Assembly (NCBI GenBank): GCA_030278955.1
Contig: JAOANR010000001.1
Span: 25,983,120-26,047,119 of the forward strand
Reading direction: 5' to 3'
From: Hygrophila difformis
Lineage: Eukaryota; Streptophyta; Magnoliopsida; Lamiales; Acanthaceae
DNA: 64,000 nt
The first letter of the stretch is position 1, and each line of letters opens with the position of its first letter. The notes under the pieces were generated by a model. It saw nothing but the letters and a program-made list of their open reading frames with translations. It was not told the DNA's origin and did no database searches. Shown piece by piece: positions 1 to 10,759 of this stretch. Made by a program: the position numbers and the translations under genes.

Positions 1-597
1 GACGGGAGGTTAGAAAACTTCCAAACCGCGACTGTGGCGCCCAAAGTGGCGCTCGGGAGGGGTTTCAGGCGCCGCCATGCATGTGCGGCGCATCTTGAAG
101 CTTTTTCCACAATTTCAGATTGCGGCGCCAAAAGTGGCGCTTGGAGGCTGTTTCCGGCGCCGCCATGCCTGTGCGGAGCCTCCTGCTAATTTTCCAACCC
201 AGGCTCCGTTTCAGTGATCGGAAGGCAATTTAGGCTCCGCAATGCCTGCGCGGAGCCTCCTGGGAAGATTTCAACTCCGAATTTTTTCTAAGTCTGAATC
301 TTGGCGCATATCACATTAAATATTTCTTATTTTCCAAAATAAAGCTTCCGAATATCGCTTTTCATCATTTAAATGCCTGAAACAACATTGCAATGCATTA
401 GGTTTGCAAAAGTCTTATTAAAAACACATAAAAACATGATAAATTTAACCTAATATGCCAAATCTAACCATGATCACTTGAAAATAAACACATGAAATAC
501 ACCTAAAAGTGCAATGAATTAAGGTAAAATGCACTCATTTTGGACATATTTTAGTACAATTTAAGCTCATTTAAATGTGGTTTCACAGGGTGCATCA
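1..597 (-). mobile_element. Truncated long LTR of the Athila-like non-coding element family
   Basis: The stretch is a diverged relative of the outer part of the two LTRs at 19430-21576 and 26230-28378. It ends with the same terminus, CAGGGTGCATCA, at 597. The element is read on the minus strand, so 597 is the 5' end of the LTR and the rest lies left of the window. Beyond 597 there is no polypurine tract; BOP-like coding sequence starts at once, so this is a 5' LTR or a solo LTR inserted in that gene. It carries GC-rich hairpins near 68-91, 155-180 and 233-257. The matching target duplication would be outside the window. Confidence 0.8.
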
Positions 598-692
598 CCA
601 CCTGACCTCACCGCCGCCGCCGATCTCCACGAGCATAAAATCCGACGGATGTGCCACGTCTCGGACACCTCCGATGTTGAGTTGGTCAAGCT
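598..692 (+). pseudogene. BOP: BLADE-ON-PETIOLE-like (NPR1 family) pseudogene, first fragment
   Basis: Reading from 598 in the frame of the codons near 637-692 gives the region just before the ankyrin repeats of BOP proteins, including HKIRRM and SDVELVKL. BOP proteins are BTB/ankyrin co-activators of the NPR1 family that pattern leaf bases and flowers. The whole BTB domain is missing because the LTR ending at 597 cuts in. The reading frame breaks again at 692 where a hAT element entered and resumes at 3801. I see the residues directly; the assignment rests on knowing the conserved VELVKL-MVMGEGLNLDE block that spans the two fragments. Not functional. Confidence 0.85.
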
Positions 693-3600
693 TAGAGCTG
701 TAAACGAGCCGAACCGAGCCGAGCTTTGAGTGTTTGAGCTCGGCTCGTTAAGCGTTCGAGCTCTATTCGTGTTCGTTCGTTAAGGAATTCGAACATAAAA
801 TCGTGTTCGAGCTCGGCTCGTGAAATAGTTCGCGAGCTCGAGCTCGTGTTCGGCTCGGCTCGTTTAATTCAAACGAGCCAACTTAGCCTTTTGTTCGGTT
901 CGGCTCGTCTCGCTCGAACTTAGCTCGTTTGAGCCCGTTCGAGCTCGTTCGACTCATTAAAAACTCACCTAAATTTATAATTTATCTTTCATTCATAAAA
1001 ACACATCAAATTAAGATAAATAAATCCACATAGTCTCATATCATTAAGACCAAATAAACATCAACAATCAACAAGAAGACATAAATTGTCATACCCAACG
1101 ATTCAACTTAGAAGCACAAACTATTATTCACATTCTTTATTCACCAACATCTACAGGAAAATATTTTCATTATTCACCAACATCTACTTGCCTCACTTCA
1201 CATTCTTCATCTCCCTATGACCTGTTTGTACAAAGCAAAGAAAGAGCAAGGTAAAATGGATGAGGAAAAGGGCAGAGGGAAGGATGAAATCAAACAGAGA
1301 TCCAATAGTCAAGCAACAACAGAGATGAATTTCAATAAAAGATATTTAAAGCCCTTACAATAAACATACTTGAACATCTTCATCCCTGTATCTCTATCTA
1401 CGGATATTAAAGATACAAAAACAAATATATAAAGGTAATAAGTCTAATTATGTTTAATCAAGTATCAGTACAGTCGAATGAGCTAAATATAATAGGCTTG
1501 TTAAGTTCATTTGGGTTTAAAGAAAACGAGTCAAGTTTGAATTTTTATGATCCCTAGCCAAGCATCAGCAACCTGGTCTATTTTTCACAGAAGTAGAACT
1601 ACTAAAATACATCCATTGTGCTACTCAAACAGTTGATGAATTAATCTTATGTATTTTCAAGGAGCAAAGCAATTATCAGATTGATGAAGAATATAAAGAA
1701 GTTCCCTGAAGCATTCATTATGACGAAGTGTCTATCCACGAGATTCTGGGATACCCATGAGCAGAATTCTGTTTAAACCAAATAACATGTAAAATACCTT
1801 GTCAACTCAATCTGGAAGCACAATTTCTTTATAACCAAATACATCATTTTCTTGTGATGCCTCCTGTAAAAAAATAATATATTTCCAATCATAGTTCATT
1901 AACCAAAAAGATCATGAAAATTTAAAAATAAAGAATATGAAATGATTTACCCTGCCCGATCCGATCCTCATCTATCGTCAGATAAATCTTGGACGGTGGA
2001 GATTACCTCACAGCCCCAACTAACATTTACTATTATTTCCTTTTATTAAATATCATCATCGTCATTCCCCTCAAGGCCTCAACCACAATTCCACAAACTA
2101 AACAATAAAAAACAAAAGACCACACATTGAAGAAGAAGAAATCAAAATAGCAACTATCTAAAATAATACTACAAATTCAATTATCCTAGTATATTATCTA
2201 ATAGTCCGAGTGTATGTATTATTGTAACTCTCATCTTTCCCCTACTAGCTTATTTCTATTCTTCGACCAACAAAAACCAACAAAAGCCAACAAAATGTTT
2301 TCAATGCCTACCTCTAATTTGCAAAATGTTGAATCCTGTTAACTACTCCCTCCGTCCCAATATAAGTGGCCCCTTTCTTTTGGGCACGGGAATTTAGGTA
2401 GTGGGATTTAGTAGTTAAAGTAGTGTGAGTAAATTTGACTAATTCATCCATCTAATTTATAATGGTTACATTTGATTTTTAACTATATTTATTATTTAAC
2501 TTTGACTTAATGTTATCGTAATGATGTAGAAAGACAAAAATAGTCAAGTGTGATCTTGTTGGAATCGTCTAATCGTATAGTTTTAGAATATATATTTTAT
2601 ATAATTTTTATTTATACCCATTTTGAGATATTAATGGTTAAACATATATAGGGACTTTGTGCAGAAAGTACAATTGTCATTATTGTGGGGTTTTTAATCA
2701 TGTTTATGTTAATCTAATTTACTTAAAAGGGAAAGTGGCCACTTTTAATGGGACACCCCAAAAAGGAATAGTGGCCACTTTTAATGGGACACCCAAAAAG
2801 GAATAGTGGCCACTTTTAAAGGGACGGAGGGAGTACATTTTTATTTTTTTTAGGGAAAAGATTTTCTTCAAAATTAACAACCATTACAACACCATTACAG
2901 CACCTGCTACACCAAAAAGGCAACCTTTCACTATAACATACTCAATTGAAATGGACATCATTCAACATAAATATAGCATTCTGTGAATTGGCAGATATAT
3001 GTATGCGAACATGTAAGTCACCCAACCCTTCAGTGATGAGCTCAAAACCATTCCTTCATAAGTATATACAATCCCATTAAATTCAAAAATCAGTTTTTGA
3101 CCACAGGTTTCGACTCAAATTCAAAAAGAAACAATGTAAAAATCGATTCAAAAAGAAACACAGTGCCGTGAAGGATTTGACTCAAATTCAAAAAGAAAAA
3201 AAGAAAGAAACACGGTGCAGACCTAAGAATCAGTTTTTAGGATGCTTATTATGGGTTATTCGAAAGAGATTCGATCTGAATAAAATCGCCGTTCTTGTGA
3301 ATAAAACGCTTACCGTTGGGGGCAAAAGGCAGAGGTCGTCGATTCGGCGACGGCGGATGAGAGGAATTGGGAAGATGGCGGCGTCCGGTGGGGGAAAGGG
3401 CAGGGATGGCGGCGAGCCGGCGATGAGAGTGGAGAAGCCGACGAGATTCTGGACTCTGGAGTATGGGGTGTCGTGTGCGGCGGGATGAAATGGAATTCTG
3501 GAGTATGAGATGTGGGGAGGGGAAATTAGGTCTAGGCTAGAAATTTTCAAATTTATTAAAATTAATAAATAATTTAAAATAATAATATGAAATTACAATA

Positions 3601-3792
3601 TTACCCTATTAACGAACATATACGAACAATTTCGAACTGTTCGCGAACAAAGCTCGTGTTCGTTCGTTAAGCAAACGAGCTCATTTTTGTGTTCGAGCTC
3701 GGCTCGTTAAGCTTAGCAAACAAACAGTTAACGAACGAACACGAGCCGAACCGAGCTTTGTTCGCGAACAGTTTGTTTGTTTTACAACTCTA
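693..3792. mobile_element. Non-autonomous hAT transposon, 3.1 kb
   Basis: The ends are TAGAGCTGTAAAC (693) and the inverted TAGAGTTGTAAAA (reading back from 3792). They are flanked by an exact 8-bp duplication GTCAAGCT at 685-692 and 3793-3800, the size typical of hAT elements. Removing the element and one duplication rejoins the BOP-like reading frame. Both ends (about 700-960 and 3600-3780) are packed with variants of GAGCTCGGCTCG and GTTCGTTCG, which look like subterminal transposase-binding repeats. No transposase reading frame is visible. The interior is AT-rich and contains a Stowaway MITE. A short open frame at 3168-3488 does not resemble anything I know. Confidence 0.9.
2346..2833. 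mobile_element. Stowaway-type MITE nested in the hAT element
   Basis: Terminal inverted repeats CTCCCTCCGTCCC and GGGACGGAGGGAG are flanked by a TA duplication (2344-2345, 2834-2835), the signature of Tc1/mariner Stowaway elements. The right end holds about two and a half copies of a 34-36 bp unit containing GTGGCCACTTTTAATGGGAC (about 2735-2820). Confidence 0.92.
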
Positions 3793-4285
3793 GTCAAGCT
3801 GATGGTTATGGGGGAAGGCTTGAATCTCGACGAGGCATTGGCACTGCACTACGACGCCGTCGAGAATTGCGGCCGGGAAGTTGTTAAGGCGCTGCTTGAG
3901 CTCGGGGCGGCGGAAGTGAATTACCCTGCAGGTCCATTGGGGAAGACGCCACTGTACCTCGCGACAGAGATGGTGTCCCGGACATGGTTGCGGTGCACCT
4001 TGCTGCTGCACAGTCGACAAAATGACGCCGCTCGACGTCCTTCGAACCCTAACTTAGATTTCATATTCAAAGGGGTGGCGATTCGAGGTCTGAGCCACAT
4101 TGAGCCCAATCCCCTGCCATGGTGGTGATGTCCAGGGAGGACGGGGACGCCAATGAGCCGACTTCTTCCGGTACAGCGACGGTGATTTATCCTCCAACAA
4201 GTGACGGGAGCAGTGGTGGAGGGGGTAACATTGGGAATATTAATGTGGATTCGAGATTATGGTGTATTTGAATTTGGGAGCACAT
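3793..4285 (+). pseudogene. BOP: BLADE-ON-PETIOLE-like pseudogene, second fragment
   Basis: From 3801 the frame reads MVMGEGLNLDEALALHY, then the ankyrin segment VVKALLELGAAEVNYPAGP, both hallmarks of BOP1/BOP2. It then decays. There is a one-base loss near 3976 (after EMVS), a missing block where ADPNVRTVDG would lie, and a frame change near 4050 before the IFKG...HIEPN stretch. A further deletion lies after HIEPN, near 4115. The Ser/Gly-rich C-terminal tail (SREDGDANEPTSSG) is still readable to about 4250. The final DSRLVYLNLG is frameshifted and partly duplicated (TGGTGTATTTGAATTTG occurs twice, 4260-4305). The sequence is clearly derived from BOP and clearly dead. Insertions on both sides may have followed or caused the loss of function. 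Confidence 0.85.
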
Positions 4286-4927
4286 ATGGTGTATTTGAAT
4301 TTGATGGGGATGGGTAGGGTTGGGTAAGGTTTTAAGATCCTATTTGTGCAAAACAAAAGATTAAAACAATCAAATAAGAATATATTGGATATAAAATTAG
4401 TAATGGATGGATTTGGACAATTAAAAAAAAAGGATCTTTTGGCATTTTTTCCTAAAATACCGCTTGCTTATTAGAGCATCCGCATCGCTGCATCAAAAAG
4501 CCAATTAAAACTGTGTATGTCAGAATTAATTGAATTAGAGTGGGATGGGGCAATTAACATGAGGTGGGTCCCATGTTTTCAATTCAAAGGAATGAACTCA
4601 GTTAATTTCTATGGGTCCCATGCCTGCCCTACCCTTTCTTTAATCCCAATGTTTTTTTCACATATTTTTTCTTTTACTCTTTTACTCATAAAAAAATAAT
4701 TTTTTAATTGGTTGTGGGTCCTACAATAAGTAATTATTAATTGGTAGAGGGATGCATGAATTAATTGGAATGAATTAAAAGGGTTTTGGGAATAGAGAAA
4801 AGCTGATGTGGCAGTGAGAAAATGGAAAAAAGTGAGTTAGAGGATGAAATGACATATTTGGCATTTTTTTTTCCTAAATTAGTAAAGAGATTTATAGACA
4901 CTCACAAATAGAGGACTGTGGGCAGAT
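4286..4927. other. Intergenic, possible decayed MITE
   Basis: No gene is seen. The phrase TTTGGCATTTTTTCCTAAA occurs in near-identical form at about 4438 and 4859 and brackets a segment beginning GAGCATCCGCATCGCTGCAT (4474). That opening resembles the ends of common plant MITEs. No convincing opposite terminus was found. Confidence 0.35.
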
Positions 4928-4930
4928 TTA

Positions 4931-5219
4931 GGATCCATTCTGCACGTCGAGCTGTAGGGAGCTGTAGCTATCAGGTTTTGCATAAGTGTTCGGTATAAGT
5001 AGGTGTAGCTGTCAAAAATTATAATTTGAAGAGAAAAATGAATTAAATTTGGAAAGTAGCTTTCGAAAGCTCCCAAAAGCTACCTCTTGTAACTTCTAAA
5101 AAGAAGCTTTCAAAAGCTCCCAAAAGCTCCGAAAAGCTAGTGTACAGAACGGGGCTTTTGTTTTGAAAGAAAAACTAAAGCTTCCAAAAGCTCTCAAAAG
5201 CTGCGTACAGAATAGACCC
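4931..5219. mobile_element. PIF/Harbinger-like MITE, copy 1
   Basis: The ends GGATCCATTCTGCAC and (inverted) GGGTCTATTCTGTAC are flanked by TTA at 4928-4930 and 5220-5222, the 3-bp duplication typical of Tourist/Harbinger MITEs. The interior is built from AGCTCCCAAAAGCT and GAGCTGTAGCT repeats. It is related to the element at 5517-5879. Confidence 0.78.
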
Positions 5220-5516
5220 TTACAAATCACGACCGTTCAACCCGTAACATAATTTCATCAGTTTCCTTTTTCATACTCCTCTTGAGCCCAGGCAGTTGGC
5301 AACTGCCTTGCCAGCGGATCTTCCGCCCACTTTTGTCTACCATTTGCTCTTGTACAAAACAAGACCATAAAACATGTGTTATAAGACAGACGAAAATGAA
5401 TTTTGCAATCATGTTTCTTTGATGTTTTAACAAACTAGGAACAATTGTATGTTTGCCATCAAACGGTTGCAAGGGAAACAGGGCAAAGTAGCTTAATGTA
5501 CAACTTTTTCGCATTA

Positions 5517-5879
5517 GGGTCTGTTCTTCACGCAGAGCTGTAGCTGTGAGCTGTAACTGCGAGCTGGAGCTGTAGCTGTCAGTTTTATTTAAGTGTACTG
5601 TACAACTAGCTGTAACTGTCAATAAATGTATGAAATGACATAAAAGGACAAACATTTATGTAGATTATTGGGTAGTGAGTTAGTTATTGGGTTAAAATTG
5701 TAATTGTTCAATAATAAGCTACCAGCTTATTTTTTAAAGCTACTACAAATAGCTTCTAAAAAGAAGCTTCCAAAAGCTCCCAAAAGCTAGTGTGCAGAAC
5801 GGGGCTTTTGTTTTAAAATAAAAGCTAAAGCTACCAAAAGCTACCAAAAGCTCCCAAAAACTGTGTGCAGAATAGATCC
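5517..5879. mobile_element. PIF/Harbinger-like MITE, copy 2
   Basis: The ends GGGTCTGTTCTTCAC and (inverted) GGATCTATTCTGCAC are flanked by TTA at 5514-5516 and 5880-5882. It shares CTTCCAAAAGCTCCC and AGCTAGTGTGCAGAACGGGG stretches with the copy at 4931-5219 and is in the same orientation. Confidence 0.78.
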
Positions 5880-5882
5880 TTA

Positions 5883-6742
5883 ATGAGGTTCCTAACTCGC
5901 TTAGGTCATATATGGCCCACAGAAGCTCTACCCAAAGAATTACTATGTAATTTAAGTTTGTTTTGTATTTCTCTTTTTACTACTGTATTAATAATTACAT
6001 AGGGCGTTGATCCTTTTTAGATATAAAGGCATTCTTTTGGGTGCAGTGCTTAAAACTAAGTAGAAATTAAACCTTTTTAGCATTGTGTTATGTTTTATAA
6101 ATAAATTAATAATTTATAATTATGGTTTAAATACTACTATAAGTGGACTTCATTTTTATTACAGAACATGCCCACATAAAATAACTAAGAGCACTGGGTC
6201 CACAATATTTCGAACTTACCAATTTTCGGTTTCCACACATCTTTCAATTCATCACACCATAGACATTAGACACAAACAAGTCCAACGAAAAATAAGGCCA
6301 TAAAGATCACCAGCTTCACAGAAAAATCATTCTCCAAGAACTTACCACTAAAAAACAGTCCACACCAATTTAAACAAAGCAACACCATCATCTGAAGAAT
6401 CATTCTTTCAAAGATATTTTGACAATAACAGTGTATGAATTACTAAGAGCAACTCCAGCGGCAGACAGAAAACGGCAGACGGGCCTTGCATTTTCATGTG
6501 GAGTGAATAGTGCCCCGGCTATTTGTAGCAGAGCAGTGCAGACGGCAATGCTATCCATCTCTCTCTCGTTTTTCTTTTTCTTTTAATTTTATTTCACTAT
6601 TTATATGTTTTTTTATATTAAATTTTAATTGTAATAATGAAGCACTTTATTTTTTGGAGAAGCTACTAATGAAACAATTGAACTATAAATGTGTATATTT
6701 ATTTTTATTATTAGATAATTTATCGAGATAAATATTAAAATA
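5883..6742. other. Intergenic, AT-rich
   Basis: No gene is supported. At 6447-6545 a GAGCAACTCCAGCGGCAGAC segment followed by GCAGACGGCAATGCTATCC looks like the remains of a MITE end, but the second end could not be placed. Confidence 0.35.
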
Positions 6743-6745
6743 TAT

Positions 6746-6990
6746 CACTACATGGCCTATTTTTTATTTTAAGCAAACACAAATTACCAAAATAGACTAT
6801 TACAAGGGCGGTGTATTATTAAAAATAGTCCAAATGACTTTTTAGTGTCATTTTTACAATGCAGATTATTATTAATATAGACCACTAAAAGATCATTTGG
6901 CCTATTTTTACAATGTAATGCCCTTGTAGCAGCCTATTATAGTGATTGGTGTATATAGTGACATAAAATAAAAAATATACTCTTGTAGTG
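6746..6990. mobile_element. Foldback MITE with about 115-bp arms
   Basis: The left arm starts CACTACATGGCCTATTTT. The right arm, read inverted, starts CACTACAAGAGTATATTT. Most of the element pairs with itself through shared blocks such as ACAAGGGC and CCAAATGA. The termini resemble CACTA or foldback elements. No target duplication could be recognised, so the superfamily is open. Confidence 0.6.
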
Positions 6991-7147
6991 GCCTATTTCA
7001 ATATTAATATCTAACTTATCTATCACATGCTTCTATTTGACAAAAAACTTAACCTATGTGCACAAATGCTAACCTATATAACAAAAATATTAACCTATAT
7101 TAACAAATGCCCTATTTGCATAAATAAATATATCGTTTCTATTATAT

Positions 7148-7175
7148 CTAGTATTCCCGCCCAATGCGCGAGAAT
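7148..7175 (-). mobile_element. Helitron-like 3' terminus
   Basis: Read on the minus strand this is a short GC hairpin, CGCGCATTGGGCGGG, followed by AATACTAG and then T. That is the hairpin plus CTAG ending typical of plant Helitron 3' ends. The body would lie to the right. No 5' TC end or Rep/helicase sequence was located, so it is probably a small non-autonomous remnant. Confidence 0.4.
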
Positions 7176-7599
7176 GTAAAAATATGCATACATGTATACA
7201 TTGTACAATAACCGAACAATAGAGAATATGTCACTACCAATAATTTCTACATTACAATTTAGTGCCGTAAAAAGTATTATACTATAAACAATAGTTTTAT
7301 TGAGAAAAAAATGAAAAAGGAAAGATAAAAGACTTTCTACTTACGACTTTAATGTAATATTGTATTACCAATCTTATTGTTTATTATCCAATATGCTAAC
7401 CAATATTTTATTACCAATCTTATATTTTTATTAAATAAATATATCGTTCCTATTATAATTTTTTATTTTTATTGGGCTTGCATAATAATTTGGTGAATAT
7501 GAATTCAAATTATATCTGATAACATTAAAAAATTTAAAATATTAAAAATACCAATGAAAAAAAGATATGTATTTAAAAAGTTTAATTACTCAATTTAAA

Positions 7600-8920
7600 T
7601 AGAACTTTATAAATAATGTCTCAATTTTCAGACATGTCTATTAGTGTTCCGACCTCAAACCATGCTTTTAAGTTATTAAAATCAATAAAGATCCAAAACT
7701 ACGGATGCAAATAATTGATGAAATTAAGACAGAGGAAAATACTCCTCAAAATACTGAAGAATATTTTTATACAAAAATCTTAAATACAAATAAAACTTAA
7801 TTGATGAAATTAGGACAGAGGAAAATACTCCTCAAAATACTGAAGAATATTTTTATACAAAAATCTTAAATATAAATAAAACTTATAACATGACTTTGAA
7901 GTCATAAATCAATTAAAAAACAAATATCAAAAACAAAAAAGAAAATATATCTGTTCAAACTCTTTATAAAGAAATTAATAATTTAAAAGAAGAAATTAAA
8001 ATATTAGAAAGTAAGAACATTATAATGAAATTAGAATTGCTAAATTAAAAAATAATGCTGAATTAGATAATGATGTAGCATTAGAAATAGGAGAATCAAG
8101 TGATAATAATATTTTCAATGAAATCTTTCTTTCTACTATTGAACGGTAATATCTAAAATGGTATATTAAAATATCATTATTGATAGATAATCATTACACA
8201 AAAACATTGACGGTCCTTGTTTATAGTGGTGTAATTTAAATGTTATATAAGAAGGATTAATTCCTAGTAGATATTTCCAAAAAACTAGTCATACCTTATG
8301 GCATACTGGTGGTGATAAACTTTAAATACAATATAAGGTTCCTAAAACTTTTGTATGCATTGATAATAAATGTATTACTCAAAGTTTTATCTTAGCAATA
8401 TTTCTAATCAAGTAATATTTGGAACTTCCTTTTTAAATTGTATTTATTCAATTTAAAAAAATTGATAATAAAGGAATAATTGAAACCTATAAAAACGATA
8501 ATATTTTCCTTGAATTCATAATAGAACCCTTTACTAGATTTTTGCATAATATTTATGATGATGTTAAAGCAAAACAAAAATCAAATAAATTTCTTAAAAC
8601 AATAAATTAGTATTCTATCCATTGATGAACAATTGAGTAATCCTAAATTAAAGGAAAAATAAATTTATTAAAAATCAATTGTCTTTAGAAATTTGTAATG
8701 ATCACCCAAATGCTTTTTGGGATAGAAAGAAACATATTGTTTCATTACCTTATGAAGACTCTTATATTCCTACTAAGGCTAGACCTTGCCAAATAAATTC
8801 AGAATATCTTAATAATGTATTGAAATGGATTAGACATCCAATTCCCACAAAAAAGACTTACTTGATTTGTTTGCAATCCGAAGAATATATTATGATTATT
8901 CTGAAATGGATTATAAATTA
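7600..8920 (+). pseudogene. Endogenous caulimovirid, segment 1 (leader-proximal frame, protease, start of RT)
   Basis: AT-rich, stop-riddled coding remnants of a plant pararetrovirus (Caulimoviridae) integrated in the genome. About 7610-8160 reads as a Lys/Glu-rich, coiled-coil-like protein. About 8190-8660 corresponds to the aspartic protease region and 8679-8920 to the entry of reverse transcriptase. The same stretch occurs again at 10760-12169, which shows that two genome pieces lie in tandem. Relative to that copy, segment 1 has lost roughly 170 bases inside RT (near 8815). Numerous stops and frameshifts make it non-functional. The genus is uncertain. Confidence 0.7.
7714..7885. repeat. 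Two tandem copies of an 86-bp unit
   Basis: The unit beginning TTGATGAAATTA occurs at 7715 and again at 7801 with very few differences. It lies inside the first viral reading-frame remnant and adds a direct duplication to it. Confidence 0.9.
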
Positions 8921-8922
8921 TA

Positions 8923-9264
8923 CTCCATCCGTCCTACTTATATATAATGTCTCAAAAATTTTGGGCACGGTATTTTATGTGGGGATAATTAGTATTTAAT
9001 GTAGGGGTAGATTATTATTTAAAGTGGGGGTAAATTAGGAATTTATGTAATGTGATGGTAATGAGTTTGAATTTTTAATTAATTTATTTATGTGTGATAT
9101 GAGGTTGTGTGTTTGAAATTAATATTGGTATTTATTTATTTTTGTAATGTGATGAAGGTAGGTTTAATGATTCATATTTAATTATTTCCTAAAATGGAAA
9201 TGAGACAAAGGTGTTGAGATGACCAAAAGAGGAAAATATGAAATAAATAATGGAACGGAGGGAG
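8923..9264. mobile_element. Stowaway-type MITE in the viral remnant
   Basis: The ends CTCCATCCGTCC and (inverted) CTCCCTCCGTTCC are flanked by TA at 8921-8922 and 9265-9266. The 342-bp element splits viral sequence just upstream of a probable primer-binding site. Confidence 0.88.
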
Positions 9265-9271
9265 TACTATA

Positions 9272-9290
9272 TATCAGAGCCATGAGGGTA
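9272..9290 (+). promoter_or_regulatory. Probable decayed viral tRNA-Met primer-binding site
   Basis: ATATCAGAGCCATGAGG matches the ATCAGAGCCATG core of the initiator-tRNA primer site used by Caulimoviridae, which defines position 1 of their genomes. It lies upstream of the movement-protein remnant, as in real genomes. The first few bases are mutated or were altered by the adjacent MITE. Confidence 0.45.
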
Positions 9291-9299
9291 ATTAATATA

Positions 9300-10740
9300 T
9301 TATGAGTTAACACATCATACTAATGAATTTAATGAATTTTGTTAATAAAATTTCTAATATAAAAATATTAGAAATGAGGAATATGGTATTCCACTGAATT
9401 TAGATCCGCTAAATAAGTGGACAATTCCAAAAGGTGAACCTAGATTAATATATCAATTACGAACTTTTGAAAAATTTGGTCTAAAACAAGCAGTAAAAAC
9501 TACTGGAGAATCAAATTCATTAGACAATAATGAAATGATTATAAATTATTATCTGATAAGGTTATTGCTCATTATAAACATACCCATAAATTCTTACATA
9601 TAGGATTAGTGCAAATTGTATTCAAACCTTTAACTTTAGAAGGTTTACCAGAAATCTTTATTGCATCTTTATTGCAGCTTTAAGAGATGGTAGAAACTTA
9701 AATTGGAAACAATCATTAATGGGAATATACAATCCAATTTGGCTCATGTCCCAATTTATTTCAATATTTATCCAAATTTACAATTATCTTTATCAGATAT
9801 TAATATACTTGATGTTTTAACATTAAATATTAAGACTCATGGTTATAATTATATTCCTGGAACAGAGGTTATATGTGTCTGTTATATATATTATAAACCC
9901 TTATTTACTTTACATTCTCAATGTAAAAGGATGGATAAACCAAGCAATGAAACAATAATAAATGAAACAAATTTCAATAGATCTAATATCACTTCTAGAA
10001 GACCTATTAAATGGGGAGAAATAACATTTCCAGAAAATTGGATAACTGAACAAGCTGTTCTAGTTCAACCATAAATACATGATCATAATAATATTATTGA
10101 CATATTTCAAAATAATGAAGGAAGTATAAATATTACATTTGATACAAATGCAAAATTAATGCCATTTCAAAGAATTAATTCTATAAGGTCTTATATATCA
10201 TCTATAGATTATAGAGTAGAATCTTCTATGCCATCTGGAGCATCTACATCTCATATAAGTGGAAAAACTGAATAAGGAATTTTTACACCACATTCAGAAA
10301 GATTTTATCTTAATAGACTAAATATTGTTAAAGAAATAAATAATCAAACTCAGAATAGGAATGAGTTAGAACCGACAATGTCAGAAATTGAATTTCAAAT
10401 TTAATTTATGGATAAAAGTCAAATAATAGATTTCAGTTCTGGTTCACTGGCCAAAAAAATTAATTTTGAAAAATTCAAAGATCCAGGTTATAACCAATTT
10501 AGAAAAATGGTTTTTTGAAAGTCTTGATAAAAAGGAATTATTAAATTTCCAAGAAGAATTTTATAAATCATTTTTTGAAAGTCTTGATAAAAAGGAATTA
10601 TTAAATTTCCTAAAAGAATTTTATAAATCATGCAAATAAAAACATGCTTTAATTCTTTTTGCTTTATGGTTTATTGATTCATATGTTAAAAATTATATTT
10701 ATATAATTGAAAGAGATTATAAATTAGAAACCGAAATATA
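9300..10740 (+). pseudogene. Endogenous caulimovirid, segment 2 (movement protein and following frame)
   Basis: About 9370-10400 encodes a 30K-superfamily movement protein of caulimovirid type, the protein that carries virus through plasmodesmata. The longest intact stretch is 9703-10074 (about 123 residues). It contains the NIKTHGYNY-type block and conserved aromatic and Asn positions of the family. Upstream codons are broken by frame changes near 9550 and 9670. Downstream, a new frame opens about 10409 and contains a 60-bp tandem duplication. The order (primer site, movement protein, then later protease/RT) fits the family. It is non-functional because of stops. Confidence 0.72.
10511..10630. 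repeat. Two tandem copies of a 60-bp unit
   Basis: A unit containing GAAAGTCTTGATAAAAAGG is repeated directly with a two-base difference. Sixty bases is a whole number of codons, so the duplication would have kept the viral frame. Confidence 0.9.
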
Positions 10741-10759
10741 ATAAAAGCAAAAATAGATA

